DNA from: Chara braunii
Taxonomy: Eukaryota; Streptophyta; Charophyceae; Charales; Characeae
Reading direction: 5' to 3'
Assembly (NCBI GenBank): GCA_003427395.1
Contig: BFEA01001058.1
Location: 153,750 to 184,700, forward strand
Length of the DNA: 30,951 nt
Shown in pieces: positions 18,695 to 29,234 of the stretch. Position 1 is the first letter of the stretch; each line of letters begins with the position of its first letter. The notes under the pieces were generated by a model. That model was given only the letters and a program-made list of their open reading frames with translations. It made no database searches and was not told the DNA's origin. Position numbers and translations under genes: made by a program.

Positions 18695-19293
18695 TAGACT
18701 GCTAGCTTTAAACTTCTGCAGTCGAACGGTCCTACAATTTGGCAGCTTTGAGGTTGAGCAACCTTGAGGTAGTACATGCCTAGTAGCATATCGAAGGGCA
18801 GTTCGTCACTAACGAGGAATGAGATTTTATGTCTCACTTCCCCTCCCCCATAAGAGAAGGAATAGACTACGTCCTTGACATAGTCTTTAACAATCATTTG
18901 GTGCTTGTTGGCTAGCGTAGAAGCTACAGTTCTGCTAAGCCGTTGCACTTGGTCCCCTAAGCGTAGTCTATCCACACAAGCACGACTGATGAAATTCCGT
19001 ATAGAACCTATGTCTGCGAAGGCGCCCACTTTGCGGCCACCTACATCAACCTCTACCACGAAATGTTCACCCTTTGGACCTTTACTGATCATCGCCTCAG
19101 GGTCTCTGGGGTCCTTCCCTGACCACTCAGTCTCTAACTCTTCTAGTGCCTCAGACACGTCTCTCGAACAATGCGTCGGTGGGTATGAATGTGTTTGCAG
19201 GGCGATACGTGGGTCACTAGCCCTGGCCAACGCCTGAAGTGGGGAAGGCAACGTTACCACTTCAGCGCAAGTAAAAGCAGCTAAAACTCCCAC
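18694..19293 (-). pseudogene. Element B aspartic protease
   Basis: A 199-codon frame. It holds a gag-pol spacer (PSPLQALARASDPRIAL), then EHFVVEVDVGGRKVGAFADIGSIRNFISRACVDRL with the active-site loop DIGS. It continues through SFSYGGGEVRHKISFLVSDELPFDMLLGMYYLKVAQPQ. DIG is an unusual variant of DTG/DSG but keeps the Asp. The last ~20 residues are out of frame because of a deletion; the true continuation is KLPNCRTVRLQKFKASSLVGN in another frame. Confidence 0.88.
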
Positions 19294-19369
19294 TGGCCCG
19301 AGGTGTTTCCGTGTGAAGTGCTCGCAAAAGCACTCTCAGGGTTCGAAGATAAGCCCACCACCGTTGGAG

Positions 19370-19530
19370 AGTGACCTTCTTACCTCGACACGTTTTAGAC
19401 GTGTGGCCATAATTGCCACAACGCATGCACGTGCCCCTGGCAACTTGGTCCCTCCATACCTCATAATCTAAACCAAGTTTTACCCATGCGGGTGTTCCTT
19501 GGTCGCCCTAACGTGTGGACGGTACTACCT
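19370..19530 (-). pseudogene. Element B nucleocapsid zinc knuckle
   Basis: CMRCGNYGHTSKTC at 19388-19429 is a perfect CX2CX4HX4C knuckle. It is preceded by QVARGT as in element A. Surrounding frames are interrupted. Confidence 0.87.
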
Positions 19531-19559
19531 TCTTTTTTCCCGTCCCCCTAGCCTTTTCC

Positions 19560-20242
19560 TTGATAGGGGCCACGCCTCCCCCATCTGAAGTCTCACTGGC
19601 CCCATCATGCTCTGTCTCATCCCCTAGATCTGGGAACTCGTCAATCTCCATCGTCTGACCATCACATTAACTGACCCTTCTTCTTCCAGTCCTGGGGAAG
19701 CTTCTTCCTCCTACCATCTCCGAGAATCTGATGCACGGATCCCAACTTTACCTCTATGTCTAAGGCCTTCTTGCCGAAAGAAGCGAAGTTGTGTTGTTCG
19801 GCATAGGCCTCATCTACCAGCTTTGTCCTAACCTCTGAAAGACAGACATCTTAGGTAATCCGTGAGGAGAACCTGCTGGTCATAGCGCACACCAAGTACC
19901 ACGAGCAGACGTTCTACGGTATCCGTGAGCTCACGAACATTCTCGTACCTTCTGACACAAAGATTGTTGATTGCATCTGTGGCCTTTTGAGCCCCTTGAG
20001 GGTCATGCCACCTGTTATACAGACTGTACGAACTCTTTTAATGCTTGGGCCTGGGCCTAGGCATCGGAGTTCTGAACGTAGCCCTGTTGCTGCACTAGGC
20101 CATTCAACCAACGGGCAACTACTACAACTTCTTGCTCCGGCCTGGTGAGCTTGTGCCTCACATAGGTAGGCACCGTCCTCACCCAGGTATCCAAATCCTC
20201 ATCCTTCTTCCTGTCGCCAGAGAAGGGCTTAAGACTCAGCAA
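19560..20242 (-). pseudogene. Element B gag core, broken and gap-adjacent
   Basis: FSGDRKKDEDLDTWVRTVPTYVRHKLTRPEQEVVVVARWLNGLVQQQGYVQNSDA matches the element A capsid start. About 8 residues (SFLEGSAA in A) are deleted before RWLNGL. A stop follows NSDA; downstream gag matches continue in several frames. The 5' side runs into an assembly gap. Confidence 0.8.
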
Positions 20243-20327
20243 NNNNNNNNNNNNNNNNNNNNNNNNNNNNNNNNNNNNNNNNNNNNNNNNNNNNNNNNNN
20301 NNNNNNNNNNNNNNNNNNNNNNNNNNN
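20243..20327. other. Assembly gap (85 N)
   Basis: A run of 85 N. The ~75 bases before (20167-20242) and after (20328-20402) it are near-identical direct copies, whereas element A has one copy. The gap may be a mis-joined overlap rather than real missing DNA. Confidence 0.98.
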
Positions 20328-20387
20328 TAGGCACCGTCCTCACCCAGGTATCCAAATCCTCATCCTTCTTCTTGTCGCCAGAGAGGC

Positions 20388-20735
20388 TTAAAACTCACCA
20401 AGGGTATTTTGGGCATCCACTACATAGGTTGCATGGCCTTGGGGATTGTTGCAGTAGCTGCATAGCCACCGAAACCGGTTGTTGCACACTAACTTGGGCA
20501 TGTCTTGACAATGGGACTGTAGTAACCACTGGCGTGGATGGTACGACATAAGTTCTAAGAACTGGACCACTAACCATTGGTTGACTACTCAAAGGAGGAA
20601 TGCAAACATAGGAGAGAAGGATGGCCCTACTGGCGACGACGTCACTGAGGGACCCGCACCCGAAGGGGGAGCTACAGCATACTGAGTCTGCCTCATCATG
20701 GGACGAGGAGCCTGCAGTGCAGCCAGAATCTGCTT
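20388..20735 (-). pseudogene. Element B gag Pro/Ser-rich segment
   Basis: Sense pieces include KQILAALQAPRPMMRQTQYAVAPPSGAGPSVTSSPVGPS. This matches the start of the element A gag core (QPLYFVAPPSVAGPSVTSSPVGPS). Small indels break the frame before the gap. Confidence 0.7.
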
Positions 20736-21368
20736 CTAGCCTGCCACTAGTTCAGCCAACACTTCCTGCTGAACAGCCTGCGCTTCAGCCACGCAAAGGA
20801 GCGAGTTACGCAGCGCTCGCATCGCAGGATCAAGTGTTGCCTCATCTAATGCTTCTAATTTTCCTAGTTCTTGTCTCTTACTCCCTATTCTATTTTTTCT
20901 CAAAATAGCTCGCTGTCTCCTCTCCGCTGCCTCTCTCAACTGCCGCTACAACTCATCATGAAGTTCCTCTGCCTGGAGGATCTCATAATCCTCTGGTGTC
21001 AGTGATATCTGTTGGCTGACATGAAAGCCAACAAATTTACTAACATAACTCTGAGAGATACCCTGACTAACACCCGCCGAAGAGGCGTGGGACAAGGCCT
21101 GTGACACTGTAGAGGAGGTAGTCATCGCAACCTCAACTTGAACTCTAGCGTCCGCTAGTCTTGCTGCTGCAAGTGTCCGTTCAGCGTTGGTTGTCGCTGT
21201 CCTAACCCTCTCTAATATTGTCCTTTCCCTGGCTTCCCTTAGCAGTTGCCTTTCCTTTCCCTGGCTTAACTCCAAGAAGGTAATCGGTCGACTGAGTGTA
21301 GTTCTACGAGTCACTCTAAGATGTTCCACTACTCGTTCTTCCTCCTCACTACCGTCTACATCACTCAT
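20736..21368 (-). pseudogene. Element B gag N-terminal region with amber codon
   Basis: Starts with ATG at 21366-21368: MSDVDGSEEEERVVEHLRVT. It runs through RERTILERVRTATTNAERTLAAARLADARVQVEVAM to ILQAEELHDEL, then TAG at 20946-20948 where element A has CAG. It reads on in the same frame as RQLREAAERRQRAILRKNRIG to VLAELVAG and a second TAG. It is charged and Ala-rich, probably helical. Confidence 0.78.
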
Positions 21369-22633
21369 GAGCTACAATGAGTGTGATCTAAACTAGAGTC
21401 CACACTAAACCCTACCTCAGCCTGACACACAACCCGGTATGCTCAAACACTTAATTCCGGTCAACCTGGAGAGAAGTAGTCGAGTAGTAACCAACAATCA
21501 ATGTCAGATCCTACAGGTAAGTTTAATTCTATTTTTAGATTACTCTTGCACATATTGCAATGCATCAAGGAAAATGACTAACCTATTTGCAGCTGTCTGT
21601 CAGTTGTTAACAGATCCGTAACAACTAAATAATCAAAAATAAAAATAACCTACCTGTTGAGATGCATGCTGGATGGCAGTTTTATCTGATTAGAGCCACC
21701 GCCAACAGTTACCGGAATCCCCCCTCTCCCTGTATCCTTCTTGAGTTGTCACTTTGTGTCAACGCCCTGAGCATGTGGTTGAGCAGCGTGTCTAAAGGTG
21801 TGCAATCTGGCCCACCCCTGTGTCCCAAGTCAACGCCGAACCTGCCAACCCTGCACCTTATTTATCCTCGCATGCAACGAGCCTTACACCCGGTTTGATC
21901 TGGCTGATCAGAAAGCATTTAAGGAGTTCCCCCGTAACTCCTGAGGAAATTTTTAACGTCGCAGACAGGACGACGATCACAGCCAAAATCAACACCGAGT
22001 CCCCGCCACAAATATTTAAAGACGGTCTGGAAAGCGTATGCTCAAAGGGTTGGCATGCCCTGCATGACCTCTATTGCGCAGCAACACAACCAAGGACTTG
22101 CGGCAAAGCATGCGTGTACTAGTCCCAACGGGTTGGTATGGTGACCATGACCCAAGTGCTTCGCCCAGGGCCCTTCAGAGGCATTGCCCGTCTCCCACCA
22201 ACTTGCTGCCCATGAAGAATGTCAACTCTCAATGTTGAGCGCTCGCGACACCTCACATTGAGAGGACTCTCAAGACAAAACTCACTTCCTCACGGTAAGA
22301 AGTAATGAAGAGGGTAGATAAGGAAGAGAGCAACGTACCTCATAATGCCGCCCCCAACCACAAATTTCTCACCGGCAACTTGATGTGCATTTATGATGAC
22401 CGGTCTTTGCCTCGACACAACCAACAACAGAATGCAGTTCCACCTCAGCTTAAATGCCACATCGGCGAGTTCTCATCATCCAGCGTACACCCCTAATGTC
22501 ACCTCATAGCTTCCTGGCGCGCCCACTCGACCCTGGGCTGCCTTACGTCCAACGCCCAAGCCTTATCACTGCCCCACACCTCATACGAAACACCGAACAA
22601 CTATTGCGAAGAACCCAATTAGCGCAGTTCGAA
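21369..22633 (-). other. Element B 5' leader (untranslated)
   Basis: About 1.26 kb, the same length as the element A leader and alignable with it. No supported ORF. Confidence 0.75.
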
Positions 22634-22648
22634 CCAGCTCCAATACCA
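22634..22648 (-). other. Element B primer-binding site (initiator-Met tRNA type)
   Basis: TGGTATTGGAGCTGG on the minus strand, three bases after the 5' LTR. Together with the element A site the ancestral form was probably TGGTATCNGAGCTGG, as expected for initiator-Met tRNA priming. Confidence 0.83.
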
Positions 22649-22651
22649 AAT

Positions 22652-23660
22652 TGCAAGGAAAATGAGGAATAGCAATATGACAATAATCAGATTGCACAAT
22701 CACATTGAAAGCCAGATCGTATCACAGTGTTCAGAAAGCAACATTGCACCAATATGACACCAATGGAGAATCGTAGCACTGAAAACCAATGTCCATGAGA
22801 GTTTTCTCTCGCCACCACCAATATATGTATCCAGTCCCTATCTCCCGACTTGGCGCTCGACCGCCCAGCCTACTCCCTACATAGCTACTACTACCCTACT
22901 AATTGACAATGCAATTGTTGACGTCAGAAGCCTCCGAAGTACTTGAAGATGTCGCCCATGCAGACCATCGCCAATACCAGGTACGTGCCCTCACATCATC
23001 ATCATCATCATCCTTCTCTCTCTCTCTCCCTCCTCTTCCTCCCCACGTCTTCCCTTTGTACACTCGAAGACCACCCCTGCGCCTCACTGTACAACCAAGC
23101 CCTCAGCCAGCTATGGAGGTTGGGGTATGGCGTTGCCCTCAGCAGCGCCCTGTTCCCTGCATGACCACACGCGCTTGCACCTCGCCTCTTAGCGTCAGCG
23201 GCGGCCCACGAGTGTCTCTCTCTTTCCAGCAGCGCTGCCGCTAGCATGCGAGTGCCTGAATGAGGGTCCAGGCAACGGGCTCTTTCCTATATGGAAAGAG
23301 TCTGCCTGCTTTGCAGCCTGACAAGTCTGGGCCTGGGCCCAGAAGCTTCCAGTAGGCCCCAGGATGATGCGCCTCTGGTGCAGCTACTGGGCCTCATTCC
23401 CCTGGGCCTCCCAACTGTCTGTGTACGAGGCTGCGAATCTCGCCAAGGGCCTGCACTTTTGGAAAGCCCTAGAAGGCCGTGGTATTTCCTTACTGCTCGA
23501 CCTGAGTTTCCTCAACCAATGGCGCGACGAAACTGCCTGAACCCCAAATATGAATCTGATAGCTTAGGGCCTCTTGTGATTTGTTAGGCCCGCCTTCACT
23601 TAGGGCGAACATATTTGCAGCAGGGGTCCCTTAGGCCTGCCGAGGACCCAAATCCTCGCA
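22652..23660 (-). repeat. Element B 5' LTR (right)
   Basis: 1009 bp with TGCAAGG...CCTCGCA ends. Contains TGACGTCA at 22919-22926, a CAT/CT-rich tract near 22993-23036 and the TATAT inverted repeat at 23280-23300. The His-rich frame over the CAT run is not a gene. Confidence 0.9.
23280..23300. promoter_or_regulatory. LTR inverted repeat with TATAT centre (copy 4)
   Basis: CTCTTTCC-TATAT-GGAAAGAG, conserved in place with the other three LTRs. Confidence 0.45.
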
Positions 23661-24835
23661 AAATTGTGATTAAATTATTTATAACATATTTCAACCACTA
23701 AACATTATTATTGTTATTGTTAACACGAAAGATCATATGAAAACAATTAAACCCACCCCCACTTAAATACACTTGTTGTGCTGAATAGTTTATAAAAGCA
23801 AAACGAGATGACATGAAATAATTTTTGACTGCAATGTTATTTTAATATCATCGTTTAGCAACGAAACATTTTAATAAATACAACAATGCTTTCTTACGTG
23901 GTTGCAAAAATACAACTTTCTTTCCTCCTCAAGCATACACATATCATCCTTTCCCGCTTCATATGATAAATGTAGATGTCTCCGAGATGTTGTATAACCT
24001 CATAATGAATGATAATTGTGAACTTTGGTGGCGAGATTGTTTTCAAAACCTGACATCTTTGATCTATCATACTATTTTAGGTAATAGATTCACACCCACT
24101 TCAATAATTATGCAAAAAATACATATGTTGGTTCCTAACTTCCTAGATGGCCCGACTTATGAAAATTTTTATTTTTAAACCAGTGCAACCCGAGGCAGGC
24201 AGAGTCCAGACAGGGTCTCGGGCATTCCCAACCCATAATTGTTTTTTTTATTAAAAAAATAATTAAAAAAAGTGTAAAATTGTAGTACAAACAATGTTTG
24301 GCTGAGGGTCATCTAAAAAATTCTTGTTAATATTAAGATTAAGAAAATAAAAAAACATAAGTCAAAATGTATCATTTTAAACCCCTTTAGTCAATGTTTA
24401 TACCCCTCACCCCCCCCTGGATGACCCATTACAAAAATCGAAGTTAAGGCTGGATTGTGACTGCTTAGGCCAACTGCAGTCTTGACCTGAAGTCTTTTTT
24501 TTGGGGGGGGGATCGTAACGGTTGCCTCTTTTTTTACCCATCTGGTTTTGTAAGGCGGCCCTCCCTCTACGCAACTAGGCAACGACCCAACATAGAAAAT
24601 ATATCTCTTCTCAAATCCCATTTGTTTCACGCTTCTATTCGTTTGTTACATATTATATAAAATTAACTTTCCTTTAAGTTTTTAACACTGTTGTTTTTGT
24701 TTATACTTCACCAACTGTTGTAATACAGTTGTACCTACTCAATCACCTTCTACAAGCGCATCTATTGTCAAAATACTCTATCCATTCATATAACCAATGT
24801 TCCCTTTCGAACCTTCTCCAAACTTTTACAATATA
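23661..24835. other. AT-rich stretch with no supported gene
   Basis: Contains a 71-codon plus-strand frame (23963-24178, reading CELWWRDCFQNLTSLIYHTIL) that I cannot assign, and a T8G9-type homopolymer junction near 24495-24511. No repeat boundary is clear. Confidence 0.4.
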
Positions 24836-25249
24836 TTACATATAAGCAGCTCTGAGATACGACGAAGTGGTCGTCGTGCTAGCCAATGGTTTGTGAGGAG
24901 TCCGTTCATGAATGGTGCGAATTGTTAGATGAGGGCGAATACGCACAGGAACAACACTGTTATTTTGTGTTGTGACTCCACGAATGTTATGAAGAGCTGG
25001 AGAAGATTTGCGAGCTTCGAGCACATAGTAAGGGTAAGGTAGGGTATCAGAGTGAGTATAATCCCAATGGTGATTCCATATTGCATGGCGATCAAGGACA
25101 TCAGCAACGGATTCATGACGACGAGTATAAACGGGACTGTCCAACTGGGTAGAGAGATGAAACAGATACAAATTCTTGCCGCAAATTTCCAAATTGTGCG
25201 ATGTATTGTCCACATGGCCAATCGGAAAGTGTTGTTGAAGATGTTGCAA
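24836..25249 (-). CDS. Unassigned 137-codon frame
   Basis: An open frame reading HLQQHFPIGHVDNTSHNLEICG, then SPVYTRRHESVADVLDRHAIWNHHWDYTH, then PYYVLEARKSSPALHNIRG. Composition is protein-like (charged, aromatic and His-rich) with no low-complexity run. I recognise no family, and no promoter or splice structure is evident. A hydrophobic 178-codon frame overlaps it on the same strand in another phase. This could be a transposon or gene exon remnant, or chance. Confidence 0.2.
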   Translation of the reverse strand: MQHLQQHFPIGHVDNTSHNLEICGKNLYLFHLSTQLDSPVYTRRHESVADVLDRHAIWNHHWDYTHSDTLPYPYYVLEARKSSPALHNIRGVTTQNNSVVPVRIRPHLTIRTIHERTPHKPLASTTTTSSYLRAAYM

Positions 25250-26039
25250 GGAGGCACAAAGTTACATGTATATACTATATACATAGTTTTAGGCAGGGGG
25301 ACCTTCTCGACTGACCCGACTAATTTTTCACCCCATCTGTTGCCCGTAGCCAGGCTATTCCACCACCTGGCCAAACTCCAGCTGGGGCTGAATGTTTGAA
25401 ACTGCCCCTGGACCGGGACTGTCTGACGCAGCCAAGGCAGGCAGGGTGCAGCCACGGCCACCGAGCATGGTTGACCTGTGTCGCACAGCGGGGCGGGCCA
25501 AACTGGGTGACTCTGGTAGCCGATATTATTTTGATTTCAAAGTGCAAATACCGACTAGCGTGAGGGGACAACCTTGGTTGAAGGATTTGATGAGGCACCA
25601 AAGATCTCAACTTTTTATCAGAGAGCAATACAACTAGGGGAGCTCTCACAAGTGTCAGAAAAGGACTGGGATTGTCAAAACTAGGTTGAGGAGTGGCTAA
25701 AACGGGGGCAAATGGTCTAAGGCACAAAGAAACAAAGAAGAAGAAGTCAAAGGGACAGGAAGGGGACAATTGATCACACAGAACTCCAGAAAAAGTTTCC
25801 TAAGGGTCTGAATCAGTGACTCTAGGATGAAAGTTTGCCCAAATCCTAGGAGTGCGCAATACTGGTTAGGAGTGGGCAATACTGGTTAGGAGCTTACTGG
25901 TCTAGGATGAAAGTTTGCCAACTCCACTAATCCTTGCACCTCCCCTCAGGTCCCCTGCCCCTGCGAACATCAGCAGTATCTGCTTAATGCCAATTTGGGG
26001 GCCCAACAGGCTACCTCTAGATGGCGGGCACCAAGTACG
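25250..26039. other. No supported gene; short local repeats
   Basis: A 20-bp unit (AGTGCGCAATACTGGTTAGG-like) is repeated in tandem at 25851-25890. A ~20-bp block (TCTAGGATGAAAGTTTGCC) occurs at about 25821 and 25901. Frames across 25320-25769 are mutually antisense and motif-free. Confidence 0.5.
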
Positions 26040-26059
26040 ACCAGGTAGGTACATGAGGC

Positions 26060-26125
26060 CGATGGGCATCGAGCAGCACATGACCTCATGAATGCAACTT
26101 GCGCCTTACCAACTGAGCTAGGCTC
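26060..26125 (-). repeat. tRNA-derived SINE head or tRNA pseudogene
   Basis: The minus strand carries TAGCTCAGTTGG at 26109-26120, a perfect box A, followed by TAAGGCGCAAG. After GAGGTCATGTGCT comes GCTCGATGCCC at 26064-26074, a near box B. The spacing is tRNA-like, but I find no pairing acceptor stem, so it is a pseudo-tRNA or SINE head. Confidence 0.6.
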
Positions 26126-27068
26126 TGACTCACATAATAGTTCCTTCTTGTACCCACCTGAGTTAGAACCACAATTAGAACTAAGGACATGACAGAACTG
26201 CAGGCATGAGTTAATTGCCTAGGGAACTCGATTTTTGATTTAAATGTTGTTGCCTCTAGAAAAGAATATGCCAAAGGAGGAACAGCAAGAGGGAACTGGA
26301 AAGGATGAGTACAGTCCTCCCAGGCATGGCAGGGAGGAACAGCAAGAAGGATGTCTGCATATTTGATGACGTGTTTGTGAACAAGGAACCAGACTGCTGC
26401 TTCCAACAATAGCAGGGCTCCATGGCCCTCACTTTGTGGATACCTTTAGGAATGGTTTCATGTCAGATACCGACTGCACCTACTGTCCAAAGCTGGGGTT
26501 CGGGAAATAAGGTCAGGTACTAGGTGGACCTAGCGTTCAAAACCAAGATTTGGAAAAGAAGGTCAGGTACCAACCAGACCTGCTGTTCAAAGTTAATGTC
26601 CTAAAACAGGGGATTGGGGACTGTGCCCATACAAACAGAGATGGTTGAGGTCCACTGGAAGAAGTGGGCACCATGGTTAGACAAGAAACTGAATAAAAAG
26701 AAACCATCATGCAAGTGGCAGGCGTGTGACATAGGCCAATACTTTTTTGACCAAAGTTGGGCTTCCCCGTGCTCAAAGATATCAATGACATTCCGCTTGT
26801 GATGATGCCCTAAGCCACCCACCCTTCATACTAACGAACAAAGCATGGGAAAACAGGTTTGCCTGGGCACCCTGATTGCTGCGCCCAATACCACTTCCAC
26901 CCTCCCCCAGCTGCCCCAGCATACACACCCAGGCACACACAAAAGCCTAGCCTCATCTGACCCTCTGATGAATGGAGCATGATAGACCCTAGCATGGTCT
27001 AGCATGGTCTACCACATACAACATCTCATTTTGAGAGAGGAGTCCTGAATTAAGGTTGGACCACGCAA
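26126..27068. other. No supported gene; short direct repeats
   Basis: The block AAGGTCAGGTAC with following ~40 bases occurs at 26509 and 26569, with a weaker third relative at 26461. The stretch before 27069 may be decayed LINE sequence, but I cannot align it. Confidence 0.4.
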
Positions 27069-27445
27069 TGGCGCCAGAGATTCTTACTAAGATGCTCTGC
27101 AAGATGGGTAAATGGTCCACCATTTTTACACCTCAGTGTTCGGCAGGGCGTTGGTGCTCAATGCATCCATCTTCTCCATGCTCTGGTATGTGGCCCCGAT
27201 CTGGACACTGGAACAAAATATGACTCACTTTCAGGCGGTGGGCTTCGGCCTGCCTCTGGACATGGAACCCAACAAGACAAAACTTCATCCCGAAGGTGGC
27301 GTGGACTCCCGTCCTACAGTCTCGATCGCCTTCATGGCCGGCCCTCACCAAAACTTCAACCCGGATCCGGCGCGCAGCGGACCATCGCCCTCCCCCCGCG
27401 GTCAATGCTCCTTAAGGGATAGGACCAAGTATACTCCTTGGCAAA

Positions 27446-27769
27446 AAAAAAAAAAAAAGAGGAAAAAAAAGCTGGGGTGCTCTGTTATTCGGTTGGGGTT
27501 GGGGGACAATGAAAAGGTAGCTGGCAAAATGCTCGGTCCTCGCGTCAGCCGGACCCCCGCCGGCGGCCCCACCCCATCCTTCACCACCATGGTTGCAGGG
27601 GGCAACATGCATCCCCTTTGATGGCTGGAGGGAGACCGCAAAGCTATGTTTGCAGGGGTTCCCTGTATAAGCCTTAGGAGTAGTGGTAGGTAGGTAGTGA
27701 AGGTGAACTGAAATAATTTGAAAGAGAGAAGAATATAGCCTAGTTAAAAAAAAAAAAAAAAAAAAAAAA
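27446..27769 (+). mobile_element. Poly(A)-tailed insertion inside the LINE
   Basis: About 325 bp ending in 24 A (27746-27769) and flanked by GGCAAA at 27440-27445 and 27770-27775. LINE-like coding resumes directly after it. The A16 run at the 5' edge (27443-27458) is odd. There is no ORF and no clear tRNA head. It may be a retrocopied RNA. The flanking repeat is only 6 bp. Confidence 0.55.
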
Positions 27770-29123
27770 GGCAAAGGGGGACTGGGGATCGTCAACCCCA
27801 TCTGCCAATTCAAAGCCCTCCAGACCAAGTGGGTGGTCAAACTCGACACACACCAGGGATTACCATGGACTTCGCTGGGCCTGCGCCGAATACGGCAACT
27901 ACCCAAAGCCTCCACACCGGCCAACATGCAAGGCCTGTTCTGGGTGATGGTCAAATCATGGTTTCGCAGTAACAGGCAGCTGCACCGACAACAGCAACAC
28001 CAACAACCGGGAACACGCTCGGACTACTGGCAGTATCTCGTCAAGATTTGGAGACAGATCTTCCCGGTCAAAGTCAGGAATCTGACAAACAGAGAAGAGG
28101 TGCTGCGTCAGCCCCTCTTCTGCAATCAATGGCTGAAAGACCTGTCGGACAGACCATGGACGCTAACCTCTCAGGATGGCAGGTGGATATCATGGCTGTA
28201 AAGGGGGGCGTGGCAGATGCGGCACCTCTGGAACCAGCAACATAACCGCTGGAAAACGTGCACAGAGTTGAGAGAACCGCTTAAAGGATGTCACAACCTG
28301 CAAGCTAACTTGGAAGCCCTGCTGCAGTCCATCCCACTCGAGTGGCTGACCCTGCTGCAAGCACCACCGTCATGGAAGTTCGGTGACTGGGCCACATGGG
28401 CGGAGGAGGCAACTCCCACAGTCGCGCTGGCCTACGTCTAAACCACAGGACCGGCAGGAGACTCGGCATTGTGGACCATGCATGGCATTAGCCACCAGGC
28501 AGGATCGTCAGCGGGGTTGACAAGACAGTACACATGCAAGTCACAGCTAAACCAGCCCTTCTCCGGAAAGTTTGAACGACTCAGCTGCAGGACTTGGAAT
28601 TTCACCCGGCAGAATGGGCCTGGAAGATGGCGGGCACAATGTCACGCACGGAGCAAAGAACTAACGTCCTACACTACACCACACGCCTGGGCTACAGGCT
28701 CAAAAGGAGACAACGCCGTTATGATCCAGAGATGGGAGAAACACCTCCCTGGCACCCTACAAGGACACACGTCACTCCCATGGCACATTCCTTTCGCTAT
28801 GAGAAACACGCGCATTCAAAGTATGCAATGGCTCATCTAGTACCACGCCCTCCTGGTCAACAAATGGCTCAACAGACACCGCAGGGCGGCGGCCAGGCGG
28901 GAGTTTGATGACCTCTGTGCAATCTGTGACAATGGTAAACAGGAGGAAGCCCTGTCTCTTGTTTTGCCCGAAAGCACGACAGCTATGGGCCAGGGCGGAA
29001 GCCCTGTGGACGACCGTGAACACGGTGCCGCTGCCAGATAATCCGACTACCCGCCTCACAGGGTTGGCAGAGCCAAGGTTCCCAGACAAGTGGCAAATGA
29101 CTCTCTTCCACAGACTGTGCCCT

Positions 29124-29196
29124 TTGACACTCCGGGCAATCTGGAAGCGGCGTTGTTCCGTTGACACTCCGGGCAATCTGGAAGCGGCGTTGTCCG
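29124..29196. repeat. 37-bp tandem duplication in the LINE
   Basis: TTGACACTCCGGGCAATCTG... begins at 29124 and again at 29161. The unit length is not a multiple of three, so the duplication shifts the ORF2 end frame. Confidence 0.9.
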
Positions 29197-29234
29197 ACTG
29201 GAACCGGGTACTGAAGAGTATCAAGGACGAATAA

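Larger units (their letters stand above)
14635..23660 (-). mobile_element. Element B: Ty3/gypsy LTR retrotransposon, chromovirus-like, degenerate
   Basis: About 9.0 kb on the minus strand, same family and domain order as element A, 5.7 kb away and in the same orientation. LTRs are 14635-15681 and 22652-23660. AAAT lies just outside both LTRs, so only a 4-bp (imperfect 5-bp) target duplication can be claimed. The domains are better kept than in A: protease DIGS, RT YLDD and the integrase triad are all readable. Stops and frameshifts still break every long frame. An 85-N gap interrupts gag. Confidence 0.93.
27069..29234 (+). pseudogene. LINE ORF2 3' part: post-RT region and zf-RVT, broken
   Basis: In order: GRALVLNASIFSMLWYVAPIW (post-RT region of LINE polymerases); after an insertion, GKGGLGIVNP and ALQTKWVVKL; LTNREEVLRQPLFCNQWL; RHLWNQQHNRWK; QSMQWLI stop YHALLVNKWLNRHRRA; CAIC; then, in a shifted frame, CLLFCPKARQLWARAEALW. 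The last blocks are the zinc-binding zf-RVT domain that ends many plant LINE ORF2 proteins. Stops lie at 28199, 28439 and about 28838. A frameshift is near 28950 and a 37-bp duplication is at 29124-29196. Endonuclease and RT catalytic parts are absent. Confidence 0.78.

Noticed and set aside
20132-20551. Plus-strand 139-codon frame
   Set aside because: It spans the N gap and is antisense to gag.
22943-23164. His-rich frame that could suggest metal binding
   Set aside because: It is a CAT repeat within the LTR of element B.
24925-25461. 178-codon frame with hydrophobic stretches, possible membrane protein
   Set aside because: It overlaps another frame on the same strand, starts in unrelated sequence and shows no family motif. 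A real membrane protein cannot be supported.
26060-26125. Functional tRNA gene
   Set aside because: No acceptor stem or anticodon stem can be paired convincingly.
27412-27954. 180-codon minus-strand frame
   Set aside because: Its Phe and Leu runs are translations of the poly(A) tracts, antisense to the LINE.
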